Of a DNA stretch of 64,000 bases, positions 8,960-18,331 are shown piece after piece. The notes under the pieces are model-generated. The model did not search any database. It was not told the origin of the DNA and worked only from the letters and a program-made list of their open reading frames with translations. Each line of letters starts with the position of its first letter. The stretch's first letter is position 1. Origin of the DNA: Tectiglobus sp965215755. Lineage in GTDB: Bacteria; Pseudomonadota; Alphaproteobacteria; Rhizobiales; Hyphomicrobiaceae. The stretch covers positions 5,642,001-5,706,000 of the forward strand of contig OZ244119.1 of NCBI GenBank assembly GCA_965215755.1. Direction: 5' to 3'. Position numbers and translations under genes: made by a program.

Positions 8960-11395
8960 TCAAGCTCGCAGACGCTCGTTGTCTGGATCGAAAGGGCTCT
9001 CGTCTATGATGGTCGCGGGATACCGCTTGCCGAGGATATCAACTTCCAAGGCTATGCCACTTGCAGCCAGCTCTGGCTGAACCATCGCTATCGCCAGACT
9101 CTTCTCAACGCGGAAGCCATAGTTGCCACTTGTTACGCGGCCAATCACCTTGCCATCCTTGTAAATCGGATTATTGCCAACAGCATCGGCATCCTTGGTG
9201 TCATGGACTTCCAATGCAACAAGTGAATTGGCAAAGCCTCGTTGCTGCCACTCCGTCAAGCCTGCGCGACCATTGAAATCATTCTTGTTTAGATTGACGA
9301 AACGATTGAGACCGGACTCGAGTGCAGCGTACTCGATCGACAGTTCCGCACCCGGCATCCGGTAGGTCTTTTCCATCCGCAGCGAGTCCATGGCGCGGAT
9401 CCCAAACGGTTTGAGACCTAGATCCTGACCGGCCTCCCAGAGGGCATCAAAAATGTGGTTCTGATACTCTATTGGGTGATGAAGTTCCCAACCGAGCTCA
9501 CCGACAAAGTTGACCCGCATGGCGTTGCACGGCGCCATGTTAATCACGACGTTCTTACCGGTTAGCCAACGGAAAGATTCATTGCTGAAGTCATCACGAG
9601 ACACCCGTTGCATCAATTCGCGTGACTTCGGGCCGGCGATGACCAACACGCCCATCGAGTTCGTAAGATTCTCGAATTGAACCGTGCCGTCTTTTGGCAT
9701 GTGTTTCTTCAGCCAATCATGATCGAGCCGCTGATAGACGCCCGCCGAGACCAGATAGAAACTCTGTGGCCCTTCTCGCATTACCGAAAATTCAGAATGA
9801 ACGCCGCCCGCCGGCGCGAGCGCATGTGCAAGCGCGATACTGCCAACTTTTTTGGGAATGCGATTGGCAACAAGCTGATCCAGGAATGATTCTGCACCCG
9901 GACCCGAGACGCGGCACTTTGCAAACGCCGTCATGTCCAGGATGCCAACGTTTTTGGAAACATTGCGGCATTCATTACCCACATGCTCGAACCACTTGGA
10001 GCGGCGGAACGACCAATGATCCTGCTGTGGCGTGCCTTCCGGTGCAAACCAGTTCGGGCGCTCCCAACCGAATTTCTGACCGAAAACCGCGCCCAAGTTC
10101 TTCATGCGTTCATAGCAAGGCGCCGTTCTCAATGGCCGCCCGGCTTCGCGTTCTTCGTCCGGATAGTGAACCGTGAAGACATTGGCATAAGCTTCTTCGT
10201 TCTTGGTGACGAGAAAGCCCTTGGTGGCGTAATCGCCGTAGCGGCGCGGGTCGACGCCGAGCATATCAATCGTTGGCTCACCTTCAACGATCCACTCAGC
10301 CAACTGCCACCCGGCGCCACCGGCCGCTGTTACCCCGAAACTATGTCCCTCGTTGAGCCAGAAATTCTTGAGATCCCAAGCTGGCCCAACGATCGGGTTT
10401 CCATCGGGCGTATAGGCAATCGCGCCATTATAGACCCGCTTGATCCCGGCTTCCCCAAAGATTGGGACGCGTCTGATTGCGGATTCAATGTGCGGCATGA
10501 GGCGTTCGATGTCTTCCTGGAACAACTCATACTGGCTGTCTTCTGCTGGGCCGTCGACGTAGCATGCAGGTGCGCCGACTTCATAGGGACCAAGGATGAG
10601 ACCGCCAGCTTCCTCGCGCATATACCAAGCGCCATCCGACTCGCGTAGCACACCCATTTCCGGGAGCCCCTGCTCATGGCGCTTGGTGATCTCCGGATGA
10701 GCCTCTGTCACAATGTACTGATGTTCGACCGGAATAACGGGAATGTCGAGGCCGACCATCGCACCAGTTTGTCGAGCAAAATTGCCTGTCGCGCTGATGA
10801 CGTGCTCGCACAGGATGTCGCCTTTGTCCGTCTTGACGAGCCACTCACCATTGGGGCGCTGCTCAATTGCGGTCGCAACCGTTTCCCGGTAAATCTCCGC
10901 ACCGCCTTCTCGCGCTTTGCGGGCCATCGCCTGAGTAAGGTCGGCTGGTTGGATATATCCATCTTCCGGGTGGCGGATCGCTCCGACAAGCCCGTCCGTG
11001 ACGCAAAGCGGCCAAAGCTCCTGCACCTGTTTGGGGGATAGAAACTCGACATTGACGCCGATGGTCTGAGCAACGCCTGCGTACTGGTGATACTCATCCA
11101 TTCGATCCCGAGTCATGGCCAGTCGAATGTTGCTCACCTGGCGCAGGCCGATGTCTTCGCCAAGCTCTTGCCCAAGACGCTCATAAAGGGCCACGGAGTA
11201 CTTGTGGATCTGGCCGACTGAGTAACTCATATTGAACAGCGGCAGTAGGCCGGCGGCATGCCAGGTCGAACCTGACGTCAGTTCTTTGCGTTCGAGGAGC
11301 ACAACATCGGACCATCCCTTCTTGGTTAGGTGATAGAGTGTTGATACACCGACAACACCTCCGCCAATCACGACGGCACGGGCCTGGGTCTTCAT
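8960..11395 (-). CDS. Dimethylglycine/sarcosine dehydrogenase-like FAD protein with GcvT domain
   Basis: 811 aa in two parts. An N-terminal DAO-type FAD domain opens with VIGGGVVGVSTLYHL (about residues 9-23). A C-terminal GcvT-like folate-binding domain covers about residues 430-811 (AFAKCRVSGPGAESFLDQL, GELGWELHHP). GSTWHAAGLLP near residue 43 is the segment whose His carries covalently bound FAD in mammalian dimethylglycine dehydrogenase. Such enzymes oxidatively N-demethylate dimethylglycine or sarcosine and pass the one-carbon unit to tetrahydrofolate as 5,10-methylene-THF. A GGGAGC site lies 7 bases before the ATG. The metF-like gene lies 107 bases upstream on the same strand, which fits a methylated-amine to folate route. 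The exact substrate is not determined. Confidence 0.88.
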   Translation of the reverse strand: MKTQARAVVIGGGVVGVSTLYHLTKKGWSDVVLLERKELTSGSTWHAAGLLPLFNMSYSVGQIHKYSVALYERLGQELGEDIGLRQVSNIRLAMTRDRMDEYHQYAGVAQTIGVNVEFLSPKQVQELWPLCVTDGLVGAIRHPEDGYIQPADLTQAMARKAREGGAEIYRETVATAIEQRPNGEWLVKTDKGDILCEHVISATGNFARQTGAMVGLDIPVIPVEHQYIVTEAHPEITKRHEQGLPEMGVLRESDGAWYMREEAGGLILGPYEVGAPACYVDGPAEDSQYELFQEDIERLMPHIESAIRRVPIFGEAGIKRVYNGAIAYTPDGNPIVGPAWDLKNFWLNEGHSFGVTAAGGAGWQLAEWIVEGEPTIDMLGVDPRRYGDYATKGFLVTKNEEAYANVFTVHYPDEEREAGRPLRTAPCYERMKNLGAVFGQKFGWERPNWFAPEGTPQQDHWSFRRSKWFEHVGNECRNVSKNVGILDMTAFAKCRVSGPGAESFLDQLVANRIPKKVGSIALAHALAPAGGVHSEFSVMREGPQSFYLVSAGVYQRLDHDWLKKHMPKDGTVQFENLTNSMGVLVIAGPKSRELMQRVSRDDFSNESFRWLTGKNVVINMAPCNAMRVNFVGELGWELHHPIEYQNHIFDALWEAGQDLGLKPFGIRAMDSLRMEKTYRMPGAELSIEYAALESGLNRFVNLNKNDFNGRAGLTEWQQRGFANSLVALEVHDTKDADAVGNNPIYKDGKVIGRVTSGNYGFRVEKSLAIAMVQPELAASGIALEVDILGKRYPATIIDESPFDPDNERLRA

Positions 11396-11502
11396 GAAGT
11401 TGCTCCCGATAGCTTGTTACTTGCGTTTGTTGGCTCCCTGGTGGAGAGGCTGCCGCGGTCGTCGACGAACCGGCAGCAAGCCGTCACGCACCACCTTACC
11501 GT

Positions 11503-12384
11503 TTAGTGGCTTGCGCGAAAGTCCCGCATCCAATTCGCAGAATTCGCGAAACCACCGAATGAGAAAACATGCAATCCGGCCAACTGCGGATTGGCCGACT
11601 GCAGCTTGTAGGCCTCGAGCTCTTCAATCACTGATGCCGGAGACCAACTACCCAGCAGCATGCGCGCTGTCTCCGGACGGCGGCTCAACGCACGGGCGGA
11701 ATTGGCAATTCCGCACTTCATTGCAAAACTGAGCAATGACCGCATCTTTGCGGGTCCGGGAATACCGACGCGGACGGGAATTAGAATGTCCATGAGAAGC
11801 AATCGATCAAGCCAGGCTGTGATCGGAGCTGCATCAAACGTGAATTGAGATGCCAACCAGATTTCTGCGCCAGTCGCCTGGGCGTAGGACGCCTTGAGGC
11901 GCAAGGCATTGTCGAGTGCGGAGATATCAACAACGGGATGGCCTTCGGGATGTGCCGCAAAACCGATCTTGCGAATGCCATGCTTCTCCAGCTGACCACT
12001 CGCAAGAACTTCCAACGTACTCGTGAACGGGACTGCTGGCTTGGCAGCATCGCCGGCGACCAGGAAGACTGCCTCGACGCTATGTTCGGCAAACCGTGCA
12101 AGCGTCTCATCAAGCTCGGCAACGCTCTTGGTGGCGCGCGCTGCGATGTGAGGCACCGGTCTCAAGTTGGCCGTCTTTAAGCGTTGAATGGCAGCAAGCG
12201 ACTCGCAGTAACTGGCACCCGGTAGAAAAGGAATATAGACCGACGTCCCCTGAGGCAGGCTTTCGGACAGATTTCCGACTGTTTCAATCTGCTGTGCAGT
12301 CGCCTCGATTGAGAAGCCTTCAAGGAGGCTTGCCTGAGAGGGAACATCGGCGTGATGGATTTGTGTCTGCTGCGTCTCGTTCAT
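11503..12384 (-). CDS. Methylenetetrahydrofolate reductase family protein (MetF-like)
   Basis: 293 aa from the ATG at 12382-12384. A longer version from a TTG at 12471 adds 29 residues with no family character and was not chosen. MTHFR-type features are an early FSIEATAQQ segment corresponding to the catalytic-Glu region, VPHIAARATKS, VFLVAGD before the FAD-contact region, and IPVRVGIPGPA. The family uses FAD and NAD(P)H to interconvert 5,10-methylene-THF and 5-methyl-THF. The sequence is diverged from E. coli MetF and may belong to the type working in methyl-group catabolism rather than methionine synthesis. It precedes the folate-dependent demethylating dehydrogenase gene, supporting a shared one-carbon task. 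Confidence 0.8.
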   Translation of the reverse strand: MNETQQTQIHHADVPSQASLLEGFSIEATAQQIETVGNLSESLPQGTSVYIPFLPGASYCESLAAIQRLKTANLRPVPHIAARATKSVAELDETLARFAEHSVEAVFLVAGDAAKPAVPFTSTLEVLASGQLEKHGIRKIGFAAHPEGHPVVDISALDNALRLKASYAQATGAEIWLASQFTFDAAPITAWLDRLLLMDILIPVRVGIPGPAKMRSLLSFAMKCGIANSARALSRRPETARMLLGSWSPASVIEELEAYKLQSANPQLAGLHVFSFGGFANSANWMRDFRASH

Positions 12385-12594
12385 GATCGCCCGACCAGTG
12401 CCTGAGAGTTGACGACCAGGAGGGTGCTGCCTGCGCACAATACCCACCCGCGGTTTGTCTTGATGTGACAACGGACGAGATATTTTCAGCGCAGATGAAG
12501 GGTGACTTCTCTATGTGCGACGATAACTGTCGCGGAGCTGTCACCGTAGAATGAGATGCTGGGGAATTGATCGTTTTACCGGCATTAGGCGGCT

Positions 12595-12617
12595 GGGACA
12601 CCCCTCGGGGGCGTCCC
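12595..12617. other. GC-rich hairpin between ccr and metF-like gene
   Basis: GGGAC-a-CCCC, loop TCG, GGGG-c-GTCCC forms a near-perfect 9-bp stem with one mismatch. It lies 50 bases after the ccr stop codon and about 210 bases before the metF-like start, both on the minus strand. No T-run follows on either strand, so it is not a textbook intrinsic terminator. It could stop or pause ccr transcription or protect an mRNA end. Confidence 0.4.
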
Positions 12618-12666
12618 AAGCAGTTGGTGGGGTTGGCTGGGTAGCGTGTTCGCCCCCCGCACCGTC

Positions 12667-13989
12667 CTAACTCGCAAACTTTTCCTGACTGACCTCAATG
12701 GTGTCCTCGAAGGTACGAAGACCGGTTGTCGGCGCTGTCACGAGCACAGCCATATTGCCGGGCTGATGCTGGTTGCGCATCATGCGCATATGTGCCTTCG
12801 GGATCTGCAGCCACGGGAAAACCTCCGACATACACGGGTCGATGCGCCGATCCAGCACCAAGCGGTTGGCCTGGCTTGCCTGTTGAAGATTGGCAAAGTG
12901 TGAACCCTGAACACGTTTCTGATGCATCCAGAGATAGCGCGCATCCATTGTCAGATTGTAGCCCGTTGTGCCGGCACAAATCACTACCATGCCGCCACGC
13001 TTAACGACTTGGACGGAGACCGGGAAAGTGGCTTCACCGGGGTGCTCGAACACGATATCGGGATTGACGCCCTTGCCGGTAATGTCCCAGATCGCCTTGC
13101 CGAACTTCCGCATCTCCTTCAGCCAGTCACCGTATTGCTTGGAGTTCACCTCGGGCAACTGTCCCCAACAATTGAAGTCCTTGCGGTTGATGACGCCTTT
13201 GGCGCCTAAAGACTTCACGAAGTCGATCTTGTCATCTTCCGAGACCACGCCAATCGCATTTGCGCCTGCTGTCGCGCAAAGCTGAACCGCGAAAGAGCCA
13301 AGTCCACCGGATGCGCCCCAGACCAGCACGTTCTGGGCGGGTTTCAGGGTATGGGGCCGATGGCCGAACAACATCCGATAGGCTGTTGCGAGGGTGAGCG
13401 TGTAGCAGGCACTTTCCTCCCAGGTCAGATGCTGCGGCCGCGGCATAAGCTGGCGATCCTGGACGCGCGCGAACTGAGAAAACGAGCCATCTGGTGTCTC
13501 ATAGCCCCAGATCCGCTGCGACAGCGAATACATCGGGTCACCACCATTGCATTCCTCGTCATCACCGTCGTCCTGGTTGCAGTGGATGACGACTTCATCG
13601 CCCACTTTCCAGCGCTTGACCTTGGAGCCAACCGCCCAAACGATCCCGGATGCGTCGGATCCCGCTACATGAAACGGATTCTTGTGGACATCGCGTATCG
13701 GTGAAATCGGTGTTCCAAGCGAGGCCCAGACGCCGTTGTAGTTCACTCCTGCGGCCATCACCAAAACCAGCACATCGTGACTATCGAGCTCCCATGTCGG
13801 CAGAACCTCGACCTGCATCGCAGTATCCGGCTCACCATGGCGCTCTTCACGAATAGCCCAGGCGTACATCTTTGAAGGGACATGCCCGAGTGGCGGGATC
13901 TCGCCCACTTCGTAGAGATCCTTTTTAGGCGCTGAAATTATTGGCGGACCGGCGACAATCTCTTCCTTTAGGGCTGCAGCGTTTGCCAT
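12667..13989 (-). CDS. ccrA: Crotonyl-CoA carboxylase/reductase, ethylmalonyl-CoA pathway
   Basis: 440 aa. Ccr uses NADPH and CO2 to turn crotonyl-CoA into (2S)-ethylmalonyl-CoA, the key step of the ethylmalonyl-CoA pathway. It is an MDR/quinone-oxidoreductase-fold enzyme. The Rossmann motif VWGASGGLGSFAVQLCA is visible, with Ccr-specific stretches GVNYNGVWASLG, HCNQDDGDDEECNGGDPM, QRIWGYETPDGSFSQF and IVFEHPGEATFP. The Asn in the first and the His in the last agree with the CO2-pocket residues known in this family. The ATG at 13987-13989 is preceded by GGGAGA; an upstream frame adding 26 residues from 14067 has no family character and was rejected. ecm lies about 870 bases away on the other strand. 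Confidence 0.96.
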   Translation of the reverse strand: MANAAALKEEIVAGPPIISAPKKDLYEVGEIPPLGHVPSKMYAWAIREERHGEPDTAMQVEVLPTWELDSHDVLVLVMAAGVNYNGVWASLGTPISPIRDVHKNPFHVAGSDASGIVWAVGSKVKRWKVGDEVVIHCNQDDGDDEECNGGDPMYSLSQRIWGYETPDGSFSQFARVQDRQLMPRPQHLTWEESACYTLTLATAYRMLFGHRPHTLKPAQNVLVWGASGGLGSFAVQLCATAGANAIGVVSEDDKIDFVKSLGAKGVINRKDFNCWGQLPEVNSKQYGDWLKEMRKFGKAIWDITGKGVNPDIVFEHPGEATFPVSVQVVKRGGMVVICAGTTGYNLTMDARYLWMHQKRVQGSHFANLQQASQANRLVLDRRIDPCMSEVFPWLQIPKAHMRMMRNQHQPGNMAVLVTAPTTGLRTFEDTIEVSQEKFAS

Positions 13990-14349
13990 TGGTTCTTGTC
14001 TCCCAGGCACCCTGCCAGCTGCGGCAGGGCCTGCCTTCAATTGACCGAACGAAGGCCACAGCCGCACTCGGTCAGCGTTTCTTATTGCGATGCATCACGA
14101 GGACAGGCCCTTCATCGCGCATCTTGAGACAAGAAATATTGCGCCGCAGCATTTGTCAATTATTCGTTAGCCTAGTGTTGCGCAACTGACGTTTGCCGCC
14201 ATTTTTCGGCGAGGCTCGCAAGGTTGAGGTTAGGCAAGGAGAGATAACTCAACCATAGATTGATATTGTCGTACATATTCAATTAAGCATTCGGCGTTAA
14301 GCTGACCCATGGCTTGAATTTTCCCCCAAAAGGTCGGCGGAGTAGATTA
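13990..14349. promoter_or_regulatory. Divergent control region upstream of ccr
   Basis: 360 bases between ccr and the small membrane gene, which diverge here. Three inverted repeats stand out: CCCTGCC-agctgc-GGCAGGG at 14010-14029 just upstream of the ccr ribosome site, the palindrome GTTGCGCAAC at 14177-14186, and GGTTGAG/CTCAACC at 14222-14254. The first two resemble the TGC/GCA-type half sites reported for PhaR, a known regulator of ccr and PHB genes in alphaproteobacteria; this match is by eye only. No credible gene lies in the gap. Confidence 0.45.
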
Positions 14350-14748
14350 ATGGACTGGGATACGCTGCTGGTGAGTGCGCTGACGCTTGATGGCTCGATT
14401 ATCGCCATCATCATTACCATCGCAGCCTTAATGTCATTCACGATCCACCACTACTTCAAGACAGGCCTCTATTCGACGCCGGTCGTTCTGGCCGTAATGT
14501 TTCTTGTCGGGCTCTTCGGCCATTTGACGTTCTTCCTGAGCAACGTCTTTTTCAGCTACGAGCCCGGACGCAATGCCGTTATTGGCGCGAGCGTGGCCAT
14601 GGCGGTATTCGGCGTCTTGGCGATCACCGTCTATTGCTTCTACGCTATTTTGTCCGAGCAAAAGCGCGCTGCTCGTGCGGCCCGCGCCGCGCTTGAGAGC
14701 AACCAGCAAGCTCCGACACAGACCAGGGTCTTCAAGGTCAACGCCTGA
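14350..14748 (+). CDS. Small membrane protein, three TM segments, unknown function
   Basis: 132 aa from the ATG at 14350, which has a GGAG site 9 bases upstream. A TTG at 14314 would add 12 residues but has no ribosome site. Three hydrophobic segments cover about residues 11-30, 40-62 and 75-100 (DGSIIAIIITIAALMSF, TPVVLAVMFLVGLFGHL, AVIGASVAMAVFGVLAITVYC). A charged cytoplasmic tail rich in Ala, Arg and Lys follows. No family is recognised. It is followed 114 bases later by ecm on the same strand and may be cotranscribed with it, so a link to the ethylmalonyl-CoA pathway is possible but unproved. Confidence 0.7.
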   Translation: MDWDTLLVSALTLDGSIIAIIITIAALMSFTIHHYFKTGLYSTPVVLAVMFLVGLFGHLTFFLSNVFFSYEPGRNAVIGASVAMAVFGVLAITVYCFYAILSEQKRAARAARAALESNQQAPTQTRVFKVNA

Positions 14749-14862
14749 AATCTCGCCAGTCCGGAACAGCAAGTGCGGCGAAAGTCGTAGATGCAGGCCT
14801 GATTGGTGCGCTATAACGTGCCGATTGCTGCACTGCAAAACGCGCGTCAGGACGTGAGACCG

Positions 14863-16845
14863 ATGGCCCAGTCTTCTACCAAAACCAACCGAGACCGCCC
14901 CTGGATATTCCGGACTTATGCCGGGCATTCGACCGCACAGAAGTCGAACGAGCTATATCGCTCTAACCTGGCGAAAGGTCAAACCGGCCTCTCGGTTGCC
15001 TTCGATCTACCGACACAAACCGGCTACGACCCCGACCATGTGCTGGCGCGCGGCGAGGTTGGCAAAGTCGGTGTCCCTGTCAGCCATCTCGGCGATATGC
15101 GGGCGCTGTTTGACGGTATTCCGCTCGATCAGATGAATACATCGATGACAATCAATGCCACGGCGGCTTGGTTGCTGTCGCTTTACGTAGCCGTCGCTGA
15201 TGAGACGGGGGCGGACCGCGGCAAGCTCAGCGGTACGATCCAAAATGATATCATCAAGGAATATCTTTCACGCGGGACTTACGTGTTTCCCCCGGAACCA
15301 TCGCTGCGCCTGATCAACGACACAATCACATTTTCATACCGCAGCATTCCGAAGTGGAACCCAACGAACGTCTGCTCCTACCACCTGCAGGAAGCCGGTG
15401 CGACACCGGTTCAGGAGTTGGCGTTTGCGTTGGCGACGGCTATGGCTGTGCTTGATCGCGTCAAGGCGAGCGGAGATGTGCCCGACGAGGACTTTCCGAA
15501 AGTCGTTGGACGGGTATCCTTCTTTGTTAATGCAGGGCTCAAGTTCATTACTGAGATTTGCAAGATGCGGGCGTTTGTCGATCTTTGGGATGAGATATGC
15601 CGCGAACGGTATGGCGTGGGCGAAGAGAAATTTCGCCGATTTCGCTATGGCGTCCAGGTCAACTCCCTAGGACTGACTGAGCAACAGCCGGAAAACAACG
15701 TCTATCGCATCCTCCTCGAAATGCTTGCTGTGACGCTCTCGAAGCGCGCACGGGCGCGGGCTGTGCAATTGCCGGCATGGAACGAGGCGCTTGGTTTGCC
15801 GCGCCCATGGGATCAACAGTGGTCGCTCAGAATGCAACAGATCCTCGCGTTCGAAACCGACCTCCTGCAATACGGTGACATCTTCGATGGCTCTGTCGAA
15901 ATGGAGCGTAAGACAGAGGAACTGAAAGAGCAGGCACGCGTAGAGCTGGCAGCAATTGAAAAGATGGGCGGCGCGGTTGCTGCCATCGACTACATGAAGC
16001 GGCGCCTGGTCGAAAGCAATACGGCGCGCCTGAGCGATATTGAGACCGGTGATCAGGTCGTGGTGGGCGTCAATGCCTATCAGGACGGCGAAACTTCACC
16101 GTTGTCGGCCGGTGATGACGCGATCCAGACCGTCGATCCGGCTGTCGAGGCTGAACAGCTCGAGAAGCTGGCTGCCTGGCGCGCACAACGTGATGATCAT
16201 GCGGTCGCCACTACGCTCGCGGATCTGGAGAGTGCCGCCAGAGAGGGCCGCAACGTGATGGAACCATCTATCGCCTGCGCCAAGGCTGGCGTCACAACCG
16301 GAGAATGGGGTGCAACGTTACGGTCGATATTTGGCGAATACCGCGCACCAACGGGTGTCGGTCAGGCATCGCCTGCACAGCAGGACAACGTCGTTCAAAT
16401 CCGCGGCGCAGTTGAAGACTTCTCGCAGCGCCATGGCCGCCGTGTAAAATTCCTGGTCGGCAAGCCGGGTCTCGACGGGCATTCCAATGGTGCCGAGCAG
16501 ATCGCCGTCCGCGCCCGGGACTGCGGCATGGATGTGGTCTACGAAGGCATTCGACTGACGCCATCACAAATCGTACGAGCTGCCATCGATGAAGGTGTGC
16601 ATATCGTCGGCTTGTCTATCCTATCGGGCAGCCATGTTTCGTTGGTTCAGGACGTGCTTGAGAAACTAGATGAGAACGGCGCTGCCGGCCTACCCGTCAT
16701 AGTTGGCGGCATCATCCCACAGGAGGACGCCGCGCTCCTGAAGGACATGGGCGTTGCGGCCGTCTACACGCCGAAAGACTTCCAACTCAATGATATCATG
16801 AGTGACATTGTCCGGTTGGCCGATGCCGGTGCTGAGGCAGCTTAG
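14863..16845 (+). CDS. ecm: (2R)-ethylmalonyl-CoA mutase, coenzyme B12 dependent
   Basis: 660 aa, the short single-chain type of Ecm (methylmalonyl-CoA mutases of similar architecture are usually over 700 aa). It converts ethylmalonyl-CoA to methylsuccinyl-CoA, the step between Ccr and Mcd. The N-terminal TIM-barrel part contains RPWIFRTYAGHSTAQKSN and LSVAFDLPTQTGYDPDH; RTYAGHS is characteristic of Ecm. The B12-binding domain is at the C-terminus, with DGHSNG at about 538-543 (the DxHxxG motif, His binding cobalt), SILSGSH and VGGIIP. An in-frame extension to 14803 exists, but the ATG at 14863 fits the family start best. The ribosome site is weak. Facing ccr on the opposite strand supports pathway membership. 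Confidence 0.94.
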   Translation: MAQSSTKTNRDRPWIFRTYAGHSTAQKSNELYRSNLAKGQTGLSVAFDLPTQTGYDPDHVLARGEVGKVGVPVSHLGDMRALFDGIPLDQMNTSMTINATAAWLLSLYVAVADETGADRGKLSGTIQNDIIKEYLSRGTYVFPPEPSLRLINDTITFSYRSIPKWNPTNVCSYHLQEAGATPVQELAFALATAMAVLDRVKASGDVPDEDFPKVVGRVSFFVNAGLKFITEICKMRAFVDLWDEICRERYGVGEEKFRRFRYGVQVNSLGLTEQQPENNVYRILLEMLAVTLSKRARARAVQLPAWNEALGLPRPWDQQWSLRMQQILAFETDLLQYGDIFDGSVEMERKTEELKEQARVELAAIEKMGGAVAAIDYMKRRLVESNTARLSDIETGDQVVVGVNAYQDGETSPLSAGDDAIQTVDPAVEAEQLEKLAAWRAQRDDHAVATTLADLESAAREGRNVMEPSIACAKAGVTTGEWGATLRSIFGEYRAPTGVGQASPAQQDNVVQIRGAVEDFSQRHGRRVKFLVGKPGLDGHSNGAEQIAVRARDCGMDVVYEGIRLTPSQIVRAAIDEGVHIVGLSILSGSHVSLVQDVLEKLDENGAAGLPVIVGGIIPQEDAALLKDMGVAAVYTPKDFQLNDIMSDIVRLADAGAEAA

Positions 16846-16859
16846 AGCAGGGATCCAGA

Positions 16860-16883
16860 GTCGCCGGCTTCGTCAGAGGCGAC
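16860..16883 (+). terminator. Possible weak terminator after ecm
   Basis: GTCGCC (16860-16865) can pair with GGCGAC (16878-16883) across a 12-base loop, with CATCTTT following. It lies 15 bases after the ecm stop codon. The stem is short and the T-run poor, so the call is tentative. Confidence 0.3.
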
Positions 16884-17077
16884 CATCTTTGTCACCGAAG
16901 TGGATCCAACAGCGCTTTTCAGCCCAATCTACTATGCTCTCACGAGCACCAGGAACTCCCAGTCTGCTGCCAAACTCGCGCTTGTGGCCGACAATCTTGC
17001 GGATCTGACACCGCGACCGTTGACGTGGGAAGTGGTTTGACTATATTGCGCGCTTTCCGGCATCAAGCGACGACTTA

Positions 17078-17164
17078 GCCCCTGTGGCGGAACTGGTAGA
17101 CGCGCGGGATTCAAAATCCCGTTCCCGCAAGGGAGTGTCCGTTCGATTCGGACCAGGGGCACCA
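17078..17164 (+). tRNA. tRNA-Leu (CAA anticodon)
   Basis: An 87-base class II tRNA with a long variable arm. The acceptor stem pairs GCCCCTG (17078-17084) with CAGGGGC (17154-17160), followed by A and an encoded CCA at 17162-17164. The anticodon arm CGGGA-TTCAAAA-TCCCG carries CAA, which reads the TTG leucine codon. The T-arm contains GTTCGATTC. All arms are intact. Confidence 0.97.
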
Positions 17165-17414
17165 ATAAATTCAAGATGTTAGCTTGCATTCGGGCTGTCG
17201 CACCCGTAGCCGGTTCAGCACCAGACATTGTTAAAAAATGCAGCAAGATTGATTGCCGGGCTATGTGATGAGGTCTGGTTCCAGCCTCAAACGTCGCCGC
17301 TCCCTTAAAGAGCGCCTGGAGCTTAGGTGCGTGCTTGACCAGTTGATCACTCCGAAACTTGCTCTCAAGGGTTCGAACGCCGATGATCCGACCTAACCAA
17401 TGAGGGAGGGACGG

Positions 17415-18158
17415 ATGAGGCTCAAAGACAAGGTTGCAGTGATAACCGGCGGCGCGCATGGCATGGGCGAGGCAGAGGCCCGGCTGTTCGCCAAAGAAGG
17501 TGCAGCCGTGGTGATTGCCGACGTTCTCCAGAACGAGGGCGAAGCGGTCGCCGCCGACATCCGTGCCAGCCAGGGTCAGGCAACGTTTGTGACAACAGAC
17601 GTCACGTCGGAACCGGCCTGGGAAAAACTGATTGCAACAACTATCACGACGTATGGCAGACTTGATATCTTAGTGAACAACGCAGGCATCAGCGGCAGTT
17701 CGGTCGGAGACGAAGTTACGCTGGCAGGGTGGGAGAAGCTGATGGCCGTCAACGCCACCAGTGTATTCCTGGGAACAACTCTTGCTGCAAGCGAAATGGC
17801 GAAGACCGGCGGCGGTTCGATCGTCAACATTTCATCAATTATGGGTTTCATCGGGACCCCAGACGGTCACCCAGCATATGGGGCATCGAAAGGTGCTGTG
17901 CGTCTGTTTACGAAGAGCGCCGCGGTGCGGTTCGGACCGAGCGGAGTACGCGTCAATTCCGTGCATCCCGGATACATGCCGCCAATGATCAACCGGCCGA
18001 ACAATGCGGCACGTCTCGCAAAGGCTGATGTCACGCCGTTGCGCCGATTGGGTGAGGTCAAGGATGTCGCCTATGGCGTTCTGTATCTGGCATCGGACGA
18101 GGCGTCGTTTGTCACTGGCACAGAGCTAGTGATCGATGGTGGGTATATAGCGCAGTAG
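17415..18158 (+). CDS. SDR family oxidoreductase (glucose-1-dehydrogenase/steroid-dehydrogenase-like)
   Basis: 247 aa classical SDR from the ATG at 17415, which has a strong GGGAGGGA site; the ATG at 17400 lies within that site. Motifs in order are TGGAHGMG near residue 12, NNAGISG near residue 88, the catalytic serine in NISSIMG, and YGASKGA with the active Tyr and Lys. The C-terminal YLASDEASFVTGTELVIDGG is the standard SDR end. The family oxidises or reduces hydroxyl or keto groups with NAD(P); the substrate is not readable. It stands alone, following tRNA-Leu by 250 bases and converging with zntB. Confidence 0.88.
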   Translation: MRLKDKVAVITGGAHGMGEAEARLFAKEGAAVVIADVLQNEGEAVAADIRASQGQATFVTTDVTSEPAWEKLIATTITTYGRLDILVNNAGISGSSVGDEVTLAGWEKLMAVNATSVFLGTTLAASEMAKTGGGSIVNISSIMGFIGTPDGHPAYGASKGAVRLFTKSAAVRFGPSGVRVNSVHPGYMPPMINRPNNAARLAKADVTPLRRLGEVKDVAYGVLYLASDEASFVTGTELVIDGGYIAQ

Positions 18159-18331
18159 GCTCTGCGCTATCAGATGATCGAGCTCCCTTCCGCCATCGCC
18201 TCGGACGCGTTTACAAATTGAAACCGTTGTTGCGATGTCGGAAACGGATGCACAGGTCTAAATCTGCCTATACCTTCACCGCATGCCCAGAATGAATTCC
18301 GTTAGCAGCAGGGCAGTGCCTTGCTTGCACA

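Noticed and set aside
12385..12471. N-terminal extension of the MetF-like protein from a TTG
   Set aside because: The extra residues have no family character and there is no ribosome site; the ATG at 12384 fits the usual start.
17078..17164. tRNA-Leu as a possible integration site for an island holding the secretion locus
   Set aside because: No integrase, no repeat of the tRNA 3' end was noticed downstream, and ordinary genes lie between. Not supported.
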